Of a stretch of 64,000 bases of DNA, positions 36,384 through 48,946 are shown piece by piece. The position numbers and the translations under genes are program-made. Source of the DNA: Struthio camelus (lineage: Eukaryota > Chordata > Aves > Struthioniformes > Struthionidae); assembly GCF_040807025.1 (NCBI RefSeq), contig NC_090954.1, forward strand, positions 18,232,501 to 18,296,500. The letters run 5' to 3'. Numbering within the stretch: position 1 is the stretch's first letter; every line of letters starts with the position of its first letter. The notes beneath the pieces are model-generated. The model was not told where the DNA came from. It did not search any database and saw only the letters and a program-made list of their open reading frames with translations.

Positions 36384-39300
36384 GAGGACATCAATTCATT
36401 AACTATGATCTCCAGATTTTCCTGACCTCTGTCTTAATGGAGACATGCCTCATTTGAAGCGCACAACAAAGCAAACATGAAGATGGGAAGTGAGTGAGGA
36501 GTGAAGGCCACGGAGAACACTGAAGTTAAGCCATGTTTGAAAAAACTCAGAGTACAAGGGAATAACCAGAGATCCGGTCCAAAACCTAATCAGCTTACGT
36601 CTCACGAGAAAGGCAGGTGTGGGAGAAGAGGTACCAAAATCAAGAAAGGCACAGTTACAGCTGCAAAGAAATGCGTTAAGGTGTTAGTGATCTGGGAGTG
36701 GTGAAAGTCCTTCTGCGCTGGGCTGACTTCAGGAACCAGTGGCGGCAATGGCTTTTCATCTCTCCAAGTCAGAGTCACCTCACCATCCTTAGTTACAGTT
36801 ATAATCCATCCCCAGGCTAAAACAGATTTAAACTTCTCCATGGCAACAAAGGCAAAATCATAATTGGAGCAGTGTTTGTGCTGTTTCTACAATAACCCAT
36901 CACTTCAAGCACTATCATCTTCAGAAGCCAAATAAAAAACACATGTTGAGAAAAAGCATGAAAAAACTAAGGAAGTAAGGGGTGAAAAAGATACATTAAA
37001 GCACTCGAGTTCACTTTCAAAGTCAAAAGTAAGTCGGAACTTACTCTCTTTTGTTATGATCAAACCTGTTTTACATGACTCCAATGTTCAGTGCTCTCAG
37101 CCTGCGAGACCTGACGTTAAGATTTTGGTTCCTTGATACTTCCATTCTCATTTGCTTGGTTTTATTCCTTTTCTTGTACTTATTACTTGGTAGACCACCC
37201 ATCTTTCTCTTCTCGGTGTTTACAGCCCCTAAACACTGGCAGCTGATTACCGTATCTCCCTTAATGATCATTTGGCCAGGCTATGCATATCTAATTTCCA
37301 CTCATAATTCAATTCCTGCAGCACCCCTGCCAACAGTGAAAGCTATTGTATTACAGACCTTCTAAGGGAAAAACAAGGACCTTTTTTATACCACCGCTAC
37401 ATGCAATTCACACAATCCTGACCCCTTTCCCCAGATTATTCCTAAAAGGGTCAGATTCATGGCGAGGGTAAACAGTCCTTGTTTGCAGTAAATTCTCATA
37501 GCTTCCCCGGCATGGGCAGAAGGTCTGAGAACCCCCTCCAGCCACACAAAGCCTCCTGCACTATCAAGATGTCTCTGCAGAGCTGAATGCTTCCTTCTGC
37601 TAACTGAAAATTTGTTAAAAGCAAGTGCAATGGCAGTAAATATAGCTTGAACGAATTTTTCAAGTCAGGGGCCTCTACTGCACAGCAGATCACAATGCTG
37701 CTGCCTTCCCGTCTCGCTCCCCAAGAACAAGCTGGCACATCCCAGCAGTCAGTGGCGCAACGAGCAATCGCTTCTTCATGTCTTTTCTGTAACATGCATC
37801 ATATAAAACACATAACAAACCAAATAAATACAGAATGTGAAAATGAGCATATATAGTCTCCGCAATGCTATTAGGACTCATTAAATCAGTTATGCTGGAA
37901 AAAAAAAAATTGGACTGCAAACATCACAGAGAAGGAGAGAACGCCTCTCACAGCAGCAGCCAGTCCCAGCACTGAAATGCCACATGCTCGGCGGCGGCGG
38001 AGAGGCTTCCCTGCCCACGGACACTGCCGCGGGGCACACACCAGGGCCTGCTGCGGGACAGCCTGACCTGCTCCGCCAGGACTCAGAACAAAACATGGCG
38101 CTTGGGTTTACTTTCGAGTGCTATTATCAAACACCATTGAAAACAACTATGCCATTCAGCTGGATATCAAATCTCAGGTTGTTTCTGCTGAGCAGGTTTA
38201 TCAGGTGTCTTCACAGGGTCATTTTACCAGAGGGAATACTCTGCACAAGCTGTCCTCTTTTCATCTCGTGAAAATGCCAAGGTATTGGCTATTTGGTCGC
38301 AGTGACCAGGGCCATTACAGAATATAATTAAAAACGCTTCCAAACTGAATGACAGACAGAGAATGAAGTTTCCTAGTTGAAATGGGAGGCTAACCCCTAA
38401 GAAAGAAAACTGTGTCTACATAGAAAACTGATACATGGTCAGGAAATGAAATTGTTTCCACCTCATCTGTGGCAACATACCTACAGTTGTATGACTAGAA
38501 AAAAATAAGTAAAGTTTAGATAAAAACAAACAAAGTCTCTTACTATGTGGAAGGCATGAGAACAGCAGTTTTCTCACCCACCTTTTCCAGAGGCATTGGG
38601 GCATCCTGGCAGATGCAGAACAGTGGGTCTCATTTTCACACGGGGAAGGAGCACTGAAATAACTGTGCGCAGAATCAGCAGCACCTCCGTGACAATCACG
38701 AATGCCAGTTCTGCATGCGTTTTTTCTAATAGAGACTGTTAGCTACTGAGTCCAGAACTTGGGGGTTTGCATAAATGCTATATACATCTATCACACGTGG
38801 TACACATCTGTATTTTGTGTTAGTCATCATGCTTACAAGAAATTTATAAGCAGAAGAAATAAACATGTTACATTAGCTTGCTACATTTTTTTTTTTTTTT
38901 TGGTAAGAGAAAAAACCCTCATGATTCAAGACATAAGCCAGGCATTGGTGGATAGGAAGTTTATAAAGTTAGTTTGGCTATGATTAGGTTTATCCCACCA
39001 CCATCTATTATGGGGATTCTTCAATCCTCCTCTGAAGCCATAGGTATTGCCTAACTTTGGCACTGCGCTACTGGACTAGTGACCTATGGCGTATTAAGAA
39101 AACACCTTTCAAAATACTTTTACACAGTTCTCTCCCGGTTACTCACTGGACACAGAGCTCAGCACAAGGCCATGTTTCCAACATGCAGAAACAAAACCGG
39201 CTCCTCAGAAGCTGGTCTAACACCAGCAATCGTTTACAAAGCTCCTGAGCTGCCAGGACCAGTGCCGTAGTCCGACTGATGCTCTCACTGCAGGAGAGAG

Positions 39301-39861
39301 CGAGGCCGTGTTATGGAGAGACCAGTCGCTACAACAAGTTATCTGCTGGGGCGGAAGAAATGGTTCTCATTTCACAGCTACTTTTGGTTTGGCTAGGCAG
39401 TTTTAAGGCTCAAACTGAACTGGCTAAAACTCAACCCAACTGCCTACTTTTATAAACGGGAAATGCTTCCTTTATAACGGGGGTAGGCAGGGTGTCTGCA
39501 TTTTCAGCAGCAATTTTATTTTGATGATACTACTTTTAGTTATAGTCAAATATCACTGTAGAGAACAACTTTTGGCTTCAGCATTCAATTTTGCAACAAA
39601 CCCAGGACTAGTTCTGACATGAAAACCAACAAGTACCTCCAAGGTGCAGGGCTGCTCCTGGAGCACAGCATGCTTTCCAGAACAAACATCTTCCTTTTTT
39701 ATGCTCTTGAAAATACTTTAAAATGGTTAGCCCTCTCCTACAGCTAAGTAAAATATGATAGCTAGGAAGGATTTGCTTTCCCTCTTCAGGCCTGATCCCC
39801 AGAAATGTCCATTACAGTCATGAGGGCAAGGCACTGCATGGGATCAGTATGCCATAGAAGT

Positions 39862-39882
39862 AGACTCTAGTAACTAGAGTCT
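39862..39882. repeat. Perfect 9-base inverted repeat
   Basis: AGACTCTAG, three-base loop TAA, CTAGAGTCT. A perfect hairpin, in the SLIT3 laminin-G intron. No known RNA family is suggested. Confidence 0.8.
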
Positions 39883-40474
39883 CAGCTCGGACTGTTTCAA
39901 CACATTGATTCCTTTGCGTTTTCCCCCCCCAACACTTTTTGCTTATTTATGAACTAACTCTATCTCCTCACCTCTTGTTTCTTCTTTGGATTAATACTGT
40001 CATCTTGCTGACTTAACCTTAACGTTTTTACTATTATTCTGTGCTGAAAACACAAACAGCAATGTTCGGATGTTGTCTTAAAAACAGTGATCAAGGTGTT
40101 AGCGATGGCATAGATGGCTCCATTCCTAATCAAAAGGATACAAATACCATCTCTGTTTTGACGTCAAGTGGCTGTAATATGAGTTAATTCAAATAATTAG
40201 TTAAAAAGGCATGAAAGCCTATGTGGGAGGGGAGCATCTACTGTGTTTATTGCCTTCACAAACTGTGGCTGAAGTTCTCCAAACTTCACTCGAGTGCTGA
40301 GGGGAAGACACAAATAAGCTTGCCTCCCTCACGTTTCTTCTGGCAAATTAGAAGCCTACGTACCCTGGCAGCACTTGCATTACTGGTGTTCAGTCTGCAG
40401 CTTGGCGTCTGTTGACTTCTGAGTGTAACTTTGGGGTGACAGCCAGAAGGCTTGGGCTGAACATGCCCTGAACC

Positions 40475-40600
40475 TCAGAGACCTTCGTTTCTTTTTCTGC
40501 CACTACCACAGGTCAAGTGGCATTAGGCCAGCTATTCCTCAGTTCCCGTATCTGCTAAATAGACATGCTAACCTGGACTCGCTTTGTGAAAGGCTTGCAT
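40475..40600 (+). mobile_element. MIR-like SINE fossil
   Basis: The order 'ctgccacta', 'gccagctattcctcagttcc', 'tatctgctaaata' and a following 'ctttgtgaaaggctt' segment follows the core and tail of the ancient MIR SINE (tctgccact ... cctcagtttcctcatctgtaaaatg ... ttgtgagg). It is heavily diverged, as expected for an amniote-age element in a bird. Confidence 0.5.
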
Positions 40601-42564
40601 ATTTCTGACGAAACACCCAACACATAGGTATAAGGTCAACGGTAGTACAACAAATGAGGTAGGAATAAAGCTGTAGGTCAGGAGCACAGCGATTCTGGAT
40701 CCATACTGAAGAGATTTACAAAGAGAAATTAATTCAGCTTAACAAAATTTTGCCTGCTAAGGCCTACGGCAGCCTGAAGGACAAAACTTTACCCTTGTCT
40801 AAGCTGCAGCTCATCAGAAGAACGTTTCTGAATTTTGTGAAAGCAAATATTTGATTCGTAACATAATGATAAAAATCAGATGATGTTAAGGTTTTGGCCT
40901 TACATTTTCACTGTTCTACTACACAAAAATGCAAGGAAAACTAGGGAAATAAATACTATGTTTGTAGTTCGACAAGAACTCAAACACTTGTCTTTTTTGT
41001 TCCGTTCAAACACACTAGAGCCCTTTATAAAAGCAAGAAATAATTCATCTGTCCTTTGCCTTGGCTCATGCAAGATGTATAAGTACATTCAAATTTTACA
41101 ACGTTTACTGTGCAGGTCAGAGATTAACGCCGGATGCTTTCATTATATTTGATGCAAATTCCCTAAGGAGTACCTGAAAAAAAAACGAGAGCGTAGTAGA
41201 GAGAATAAAATGAATTGCAAATATGCAGAACTGTTAAGGGCTCACTGATGTCTCATAGAAATCTCTGAAAAACAGTCTATTTAGAGACCATCCAGGAGTA
41301 TCAAATAGGAATCCCACCAGGGACGGGCACAGCACAAGCTGCAGGCTATGAAGGTACTATGAAGAAAAGGACAAGTCACGCAGCGAGCTCTGCAGAGAGA
41401 CTTCTGGCAAATACTGGGTTTGATGAGCCCTAATACTGATTCTAAGAGTAGGCAACGCTTTCCCTCCTCCAGCACATTCCTCCCTAAAACCCAGTGTATT
41501 AATGATGTAAGCTCCTAGGCTCCTTCACAGGTAAGCATCTGCAACTACCGAGAGACGATTACAGAAAAATCCCATCTTCCTGATCTTCAGTAGATGCAGA
41601 AGTTTTTCCTTCACCCAAGTAGCTCTTACACCTGAATACCAGAAGGGTGGAGGTGAAGTCTTAGATATGTGAATGTAGGGGCCAAAGTCCTTGAATATTA
41701 CCCAGTTCAGTTCTCTGATTGCCTAAGCAGGTATCTGTTGCGAGACAACTGCGTAGCGGTAGCCACGCTGGCTGGTCCAGCACTGCTCCACTGCCCAGAG
41801 GAGAGGGGAGGACAACCTTGCCTCCTGGAGACCCCTAGCACCTTCCCCAAACACCTTCAGTGGGCACAGAGACCTGGATTTAATGTGTCATGCCACAGTC
41901 ATCAAAGATGAGGCAGAAACGGTGTGAATTTGAACTCCCTGGACTTGAGGCCTTCCTTGTGCCTTATCCACAAGAACATCCATTTGGTCTCTGTAAGAAT
42001 TAGCCAGACCACTAGAACTGCACAATGCAATCTGCAACAAACGTTTTTAATGAGGTAGCATTTTTGAAAATGGATTACAGAAGAACTCTTTTATAAAGAA
42101 CTATAATATAGTTCGGTGCGTAGCCTTCTGCCGAAAGACAAACACAATTAATTCTTGTATTTTTCTGACTGCCTCCTGTTTCACAACTGTCAGGAAGCAT
42201 GCATGGGAACATAGGATTTACATCAATAACATCTGCATCATGCTTTTTACCAGATATGACAGTTTGTGTGCAGCATGGCAATCTGGGTACTCAGGAGGGA
42301 ATTACATCATCAGTTTAAATGTCAAATTTCTCTTTTCCATTTCTGTTAATGAAGGATTGATCTAGCATTCAAATCAGTATCACTGTATAGTGGCATAAAA
42401 CCTATCATAAAAAAGAAATTACAAGCAAGGCCTTATCTCTGGTTGAAGAACAAGATGTAGGAAAGGAGACTGGAAAATACAAAGCTCTCCCTATAGAAGA
42501 CAGCTAAACAGCTATCTGTTTCAATGACTGACAGCCCAAACTAGAAAGTTGAATGCTTTTTGCT

Positions 42565-42620
42565 AATTCAAAGTAAAAGCAGTGATTCAAATAAAAGCAG
42601 TAATTCAAATAAAAGCAGTG
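42565..42620. repeat. 18-base tandem triplication
   Basis: Three copies of attcaaataaaagcagt(g/a); the first copy is a little diverged (attcaaagtaaaagcagtg). It lies in the SLIT3 laminin-G intron. Confidence 0.85.
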
Positions 42621-44439
42621 CCTTCATCATCACGTCGTACCTTAAATTAAGGTAGGATATCTACCTGAGAGATTTACTTTATTCCAACAACCCATTGTTG
42701 GCTCAGTACTAAGTACTGTCGTGGTATGGAAGAGTAACTCTCACCAGTGCAGAAATCAGGAGGTCAATAAAGCACACACAAACAGAATTCTCTTCTCCTT
42801 TATACATCTACAGAGTAGCTACATAGAATAAAAGAAACAATGAACAGGAATACTACCTTACAAAACAGGTCTTCTGTAAGATGTTCGCTATAAAGTTCAG
42901 AAAGCCTTTATTGCACATCTTACAAGTGAAGAGTTCCCATGACAGATCGGTAAGGTTTTCTTTTAAAAAGAAAATGGTTTCAACCAAACCATTATGTGTG
43001 CATTAACTTGTTATTTCCCTCTCATTCGCTGAAAAAGGACAATATATTTTACGGCATGGCTTCCACTGGACATTTGCTAACTTTTATCTGACTAGAATGC
43101 AAAAAAATTCCAACTTCAATTTTAACCTTTCTATCCAAGCCATACTACAGGAATGGATACACGTCAAGCAAATCTGAACCTACAGCAAATTAAGCTTGGG
43201 CTTTTCCGGACTAACTTTGCACTGTAGCTGTACTTAAACAAATCTGCTCAAAGAAGCAAACGACATACAGGAACAGGTAGGTCTGCTCCCACAGCCAGAG
43301 ACAATATGCGCTCACAGAGTAGATAAAATAAACTGCTCTTTCCTGGCTATTATGCCATATCCCTGTCCTCAGACAATCCCCTAGAATAATTTTTCAAAGT
43401 GAGGCCATCTGCAGAATACATTACAGCAGGTAAAGTTCAGAGTAGACACACAATTTGTCTGGCACGTACATCAACCCTGGCAATATAACTACGAGATGGG
43501 GAAGAATTTTGCAATGTGACCCACTGCGTATTTCATCCTCCTGGCACCCTCAGCTGAATACTACCGAAAACTGCCAGCAAGTACACCTTACTTGATGCTA
43601 GCTTCCAAACCTGCCTGATGACAGGCATTATCCCTAAACGTACTACGTATATTAGCCAGGTAGTTTGCTAATTTTATTGCTCTTAAGTATCATTAATAAA
43701 TCTCATCATGGAAATGCCTGTGACTCCCCATATCCCATCATGGGGGTCCCAGAAATAGACAGTAAAACGTCCCAGTTAGTTACAGTACAGGAACCAGGTC
43801 AATGATAGATTTCCTGGTACAGGTCCCAGCAGGCAATATTTTAAGACCTCCTCCTCTTTTGGCAGACACTTCTGAAGAAAAGCAAGAGCCAAAGCACCGC
43901 TCATCCCTTTGGAGGAGCAGACCCCTTTGGAGGTCCGCAGCTCCGGATATTGCCAGTGATAATGACTCTAACAGTCTTTCAGCAGAGCTACTCAAACAAT
44001 TCACTTTTGCTGAGGATGAGAGTTAAATGAGGCATCTAAATGAGGGAATAAGGAGTAGGCAAGTGGTTTTACCAATAGTGAGACTGAGCTCTGAATGTTG
44101 CGTGTTCTCCTAGTATCCTTATTTCCAATGCAAAATGAAAAATTGTAGAAGCTGCAGAAGAGAGTCCTTAAAATGCTTAAGGTTTGCATGAAATGCTTCA
44201 TTCTGACTCAGCTGTTCACTTCAACAAAACGTGAGGTAGGAGGCAATACAAGTACAGGTAAACTCATGGGAGCCAGCACCAGGTATAACACAACTTTCAG
44301 TTCCCTGGAGAAAGCCTCTCAAATATCCATAAGGTATTAGGAAAACTCAAATTAGAGATTTTGGCCAATGCCTGAACAATGGGATTGACTGACCATTGTC
44401 CAAGCTACTGAAGGAAATGGGAGATTTTCCATCACTTGG

Positions 44440-44588
44440 GTGTTTCCCTGTCAAAACTGGGCGCCTAGCTGGAAGTCAGGCGTCAGCCAAGCACAGCTTG
44501 TGCCCTAGCTAAAAGTCAAACAGGATATACAGGGAAGTCAAACTGGATCCACTCACACCTTCTAGCCTTAAATCCTATGATTGTAAGG
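44440..44588 (+). mobile_element. Probable CR1-type 3' end
   Basis: The segment ends in ccttctagccttaaatccta then tgattgtaag. This resembles the sense-orientation 3' end of some CR1 subfamilies, which finish with a 'ccttctggccttaaa...ctatgatt'-like tail. The left boundary is a guess and the match is from memory of the family, so confidence is moderate. It is inside the large SLIT3 intron. Confidence 0.45.
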
Positions 44589-45664
44589 AGAGAAGCAGGT
44601 TTCCTCCCCCTTCCTCAGCCCTTAAGGAAAACAAGTCTTTTAATCTATTTAGAGGCCCTTTCTGACATTCTTTAGCTGCAGTTTTTCTCAATCAACCTAA
44701 TCTTTTCCCATCAAGCTCCATGCTAATCCCATTTTGCTCCACTCCTTAAACTAATAAAAGATTAGAGTGACATTTCAGAAAGGGCATCGTATTAAGCAGC
44801 TACTTTCCCATCTCCACAGATGACACAGTACAAAATGTAGTGAACAGGCCATTAGTCTTATGGTAATGAGGTGTCAGTCTGCATGGAGGCCTCTTCCTTG
44901 ATCAATATGAAGGGCAGAGGAATAATGAGGACACTGATGCTCACCAGCTCTGGCACCTTTGCCAGAAGGCAGCAGATCCAGAGCGCGTTGCGATGGCGGA
45001 AATGCCAGCACGTCAGCACGCCGCTCTGCCCTGACGACGGAGAGCGAGCATCCACCCCGATCTGCTGCCCACCCATGATGAGCCTTTCCCTATGTTCTAA
45101 TTAGGGGCATAAAACTGTTTGACACCTTCAGCTTTGCTCTAACATGAAATCCAATAGGATTACCGGCCACACACAGAGAAATGTTTCACACCTATCCTAC
45201 TGGTGAAAACCACTAACAAACCACTTTCGTCATTCCTACAGCGGACAAGTCATTGCTCTTCCTGGCAATATCCCCGCTTTGGCATATCCTGCTTTTATAC
45301 AGTAAGAATAAAAATTAATGTTCTCATTTTCTTACAAATATCACATTGCTGAGAAAACCTTCCAAAAAAAAGTACAAGGCGCATCCTGGTTGGTGATATT
45401 TAGTGGCATCCTTATACTTGCTCTAATAGGCTGCTCTCCTGAGAAAGGCATCTCTTCTGCACAGGCGATGCCATGGAGCTGCACTGAACCCCCAAAACCC
45501 CCATGTGGACACAAGAAACCAGCTGGAACATCAGGGCTTAAAAATTATCAGAAGGCAGCTAAGCTGGGCGGAGAGAATGGTGAAAGGAACAAAGGAAGAC
45601 ACGAGCAGTACGCCCTTCCTTTCTAAGGAAGCCCTTTTGCATACGGGTTTTGCTTTTACATTTG

Positions 45665-45694
<30 letters not shown>
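45665..45694. repeat. T9G21 homopolymer tract
   Basis: Nine T followed by twenty-one G on the plus strand, inside the large SLIT3 intron. On the SLIT3 transcript strand it reads C21A9. Confidence 0.95.
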
Positions 45695-45695
<1 letters not shown>

Positions 45696-46248
45696 CTAAC
45701 GAATAGAAACTGTGTTGTTTGGTATCCCAAAAGGTCAAGCTGCTGGGGGTCAGATTGCCCTACAATTTACTGCCGTAATTTGTGCTTTGCAATAGCTTGT
45801 GTCCTTATTTCTGATACAGGTGAAAGTTCTACACGTCTTCACCCGTAGAGGAATTCATCCCTTCTCCTACTTTGATACAGTCTAATCCTGCACTTGTGCA
45901 GCCACTGTTGCATCTTGGTGCAGTAAGTCAATCCTAAACATCAACATCAGAGAAACTGATTCCTTGGGATTATTTCAAGGACAACATTTACCAAAATGTC
46001 TCTACAATATTTGAGAAATCACAACATTTTTCTGCAATCAGGTATCCCTGGTGCTAAGAGTAAATTACAATTTTTAACTATCCAGCCCCTAGCTTAGGCT
46101 TTATTCTGATTTTCTCAACTAATTGCATAGATAAAAGAGATGCAGTAAGTAAAACAAAAGGTTCTTCTCCAGCACACATTTCTGGAAATCCCTACCTCTC
46201 CATTTTTTGGGGGAATCAACGCTATCTTGATATAGCTTAGGCCTTTAC

Positions 46249-46379
46249 CTGTATACTGTGGTAGGTGGAGAATTGAGCGTGTCGTAGATGAGCCTCACAT
46301 GTCCTTGGTACAACTCCAAAGCCAAAGGATCATTGTCTCCTTTGTACAATAAGATGCCGTTGTCCTTGTCTGTTGCCAC
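46249..46379 (-). CDS. SLIT3: SLIT3 coding exon: laminin-G start
   Basis: The exon encodes [20 protein letters not shown] then [20 protein letters not shown] and TVY plus two bases of Ser. This is the ILLYxG...ALELxxGxVRLxYD core strands of the laminin G fold. Acceptor TTTGTCACAG ends at 46380, donor ACAG|GTAAAG. Phase 0 in and phase 2 out fit the neighbours. Confidence 0.95.
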
Positions 46380-48705
46380 CTGTGACAAATTAATAGCCAA
46401 GTAAGCTTGAGTAAGAGCGATTAAAATAGACACAACAAACATATTAAAATAATATAGAAACCATATATGCAATTTACATATGATTTAATTAATCATATAT
46501 ATGACTAACAAAGACAAGAAGAAACATGAGATCCAAAAAGCCCTTGGTGACCTTGGGTGGGCCCATGCACCAACGGTTCGGCCTCCTGCGGCAGGAGGGC
46601 TCCCTTGCTTCAAAGGGGAACCTGGTCCCTGATCCCTGTCCCTAGACCGTGGCTGTATTTTTGGCAACATATGAATTCATTTCTGAGTTATTACCCCAGC
46701 TTGAACTGGTGTACGGCAGTACTCCTCTGGGAGTAGGGGGAGTTTATCACAGTTACAAGCACACGCCTTTCAGAAGGCACTCATCTGTTCACAAACTTTC
46801 TACAAACACAAAGAAGGAAAGAAGGACCTGTCCCCACATCTAGTATGAGCTATTCACTCAGCTTGAGTTATGAGCAAGTCACGCTGAGGTCAAACGGGAA
46901 ATTTAGAGAGCCACAACAGACTCCAGTAGCCTTCGTCCCTATGGCTTTAAGGCACATCAGGAAAAGAAAATCCTGAAGACTGAATCAAAATCCAAAGACT
47001 TCCCTTCTACTATCCCTGTCTACACTATCTCTACAGTACAGAAGGAAAAAAAGAGACATAATGGGGATTCTGGATACAACCTGCCTCCATTATTTCCACA
47101 GTTTATGTTTCTTGAGGCTATTTGGTTATTTGTTTAGAATGGCAGTTAAATGCCAAAACTAAACAGCAAATTTCTTTTTTGCACTGACATGTTACTTAAA
47201 TACTATGCTTTTGCCCTTAAAAGATTAGTTCGATTTTCTTTAACACTTTCAATAAGTTTTCTTCTATCTGGTTTTAATAATCAGTGTTGCATTCTAATTT
47301 TCCCTGGCAATTAATTACTGGATGCAAAAATAATATTCAGCCTGCGAAACAAGAAGGGAGAACATCATCTGCATGTACTTGCTGTAACAACCAGTTTTAT
47401 TCCTCAAGCTAAGGCTGATGTAATGCATGTTTTGCAGCCTTTCCTTAAGAAGGCAACGCCCAAATTTCAGCTTTGAGGTTGAGAAACGGCGCCGTGGAAC
47501 CTTCGGGAATGCACACGTTTTAGAACATTTTAGAATCCTTTGTAGGATATCGAATAAAAGGGAATTTGGAAAAATAACTACAAGTGTCAAATATACATGA
47601 ATGAGCTTCATTTTTCATATAGACCTTATATTCAAGTTGTTAAAGAAAAGATAAAACATTAAGTATGTAGTTTGCTCATTAGAATAAATTTTGCAGGAGC
47701 CACCCAAATAAGCTTTTAAAAATCTACTCCTTTATAGAAATTTGGTTCCTTTTCCCCTGTCTTGACATTGGTGTTTTATTTACAGTCAAGCTCCAAGAAG
47801 TAAGCCCAGAATATGATTTCCAACTGTGGAATACAGTCTCTTCGAATTGAGAAAATAAATACAATAAAATAAATACACAGGGATGATCTTCTCACAACTT
47901 TTGAAATGTTATGCTCCCTTTGCAGGGTGAGTCCAGCATGGAAATAATCCAGATTAACACACAGTGGCCTAAGACACAGATGCTTTCTGTCTTGTGTGTT
48001 CCACCCATCTCTTTATTAGAAAAAAAAATAAAAAGCTAAAGAATATTCCTTCATTTACTTCGGGCTACATCAACTTAACGCCTATTAAATTACAAGTACA
48101 AATAACTTCCAAATCGTTTAAACATGATACTGGATCGAGTATCCAAAATACCTTTGATCCAAAAAACACAAACACCACAGTAGAAACATGGTAACTATGA
48201 TATCTAATTTCCATTGCCTTTTGAACCTTAGACCCCAAACCAAATTTAAGCGCAACAATAGCCCTGCAACAAAATCTGAGGCCTTTCATCTTGTGAACAT
48301 GCACAGTAAACGAGTAAGCAAAATAATGTCTGGAAAGGCCATTTAGAGCAGGCTCTTTTAATAAGTCTCTTAATATTGAGCACTAATTTCTGTAGGATGA
48401 AAGATCGTGCTACGCTGTAAATCAGCAAGAAGGCAAGGAAGTTTGCTGATATCATCTCCAGTTATGTTGCCAGTCTTGGGAATAAAAGAGTGGTGAGATT
48501 ATGGAGGCAGGATATGCGTCCAAATGGGTGAGGCGATGTCTGTGTTGCTCCTTAACAACAATTTCAGAGCAGCCGGCTGGCTCACAAGTTGGCTCTGACT
48601 CTGTCGGCACCTTGGCCAACAAATCCTCTGCCTTCAGGAGGAAAACAATTAAAAATATTACTTAGAAGAACACTGGGCTAGCAACCGATGCCCTGCCTGG
48701 CCTAC
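46380..48705 (-). other. SLIT3: SLIT3 intron
   Basis: A 2.3 kb phase-0 intron, AT-rich, with GTAGGC donor and CACAG acceptor. I see no other features. Confidence 0.8.
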
Positions 48706-48946
48706 CTGGAGGGAGATGTTTGCCTGAGGGCGAATTTTGGCCGATGGCAGCTCCACGTAGGAATCCTTCCCCACAAAGTTGACCGTGATGAGCTTCTCGC
48801 ACTTCTGCCCGGCGAAGCCCGCCAGGCACCGGCAGACGGGCTCGTGGTGCACCACGATGCACTGCGCGCCGTTCTGGCACTCGTAGTTGTCACACGGACT
48901 CGTCTGCAGCAGAACCATCGGCGGAGGGTTTTCGCAGAACAGTCCG
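48706..48946 (-). CDS. SLIT3: SLIT3 coding exon: EGF5 end, EGF6, laminin-G beginning
   Basis: The exon opens with a base that completes Ser, then [20 protein letters not shown] (end of EGF5 and the linker), EGF6 ([31 protein letters not shown]), and the first strands of the laminin G domain ([29 protein letters not shown]). The linker carries LLQ before TSPC, as in SLIT3; SLIT2 has an Arg at this site, the known processing site. Acceptor CTTCTAAAG ends at 48947; donor CCAG|GTAGGC. Length 241 bases fits phase 2 in, phase 0 out. The ATG inside PPPMVLL is the first in-frame Met for any transcript that begins in the upstream intron. Confidence 0.96.

Larger units (their letters stand above)
29769..46248 (-). 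other. SLIT3: SLIT3 intron, 16.5 kb, inside the laminin-G domain
   Basis: The largest intron in the window, starting with GTAAAG and ending with TTTTTAG. It contains a small GC/CGG-rich patch (about 37930-38095), an octamer-bearing AT-rich block (36340-36420), a MIR-like fossil (40475-40600), a probable CR1 3' end (44440-44588), an 18-base triplication (42565-42620) and a T9G21 tract (45665-45694). ORFs are short and have no recognisable protein features. Confidence 0.85.
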
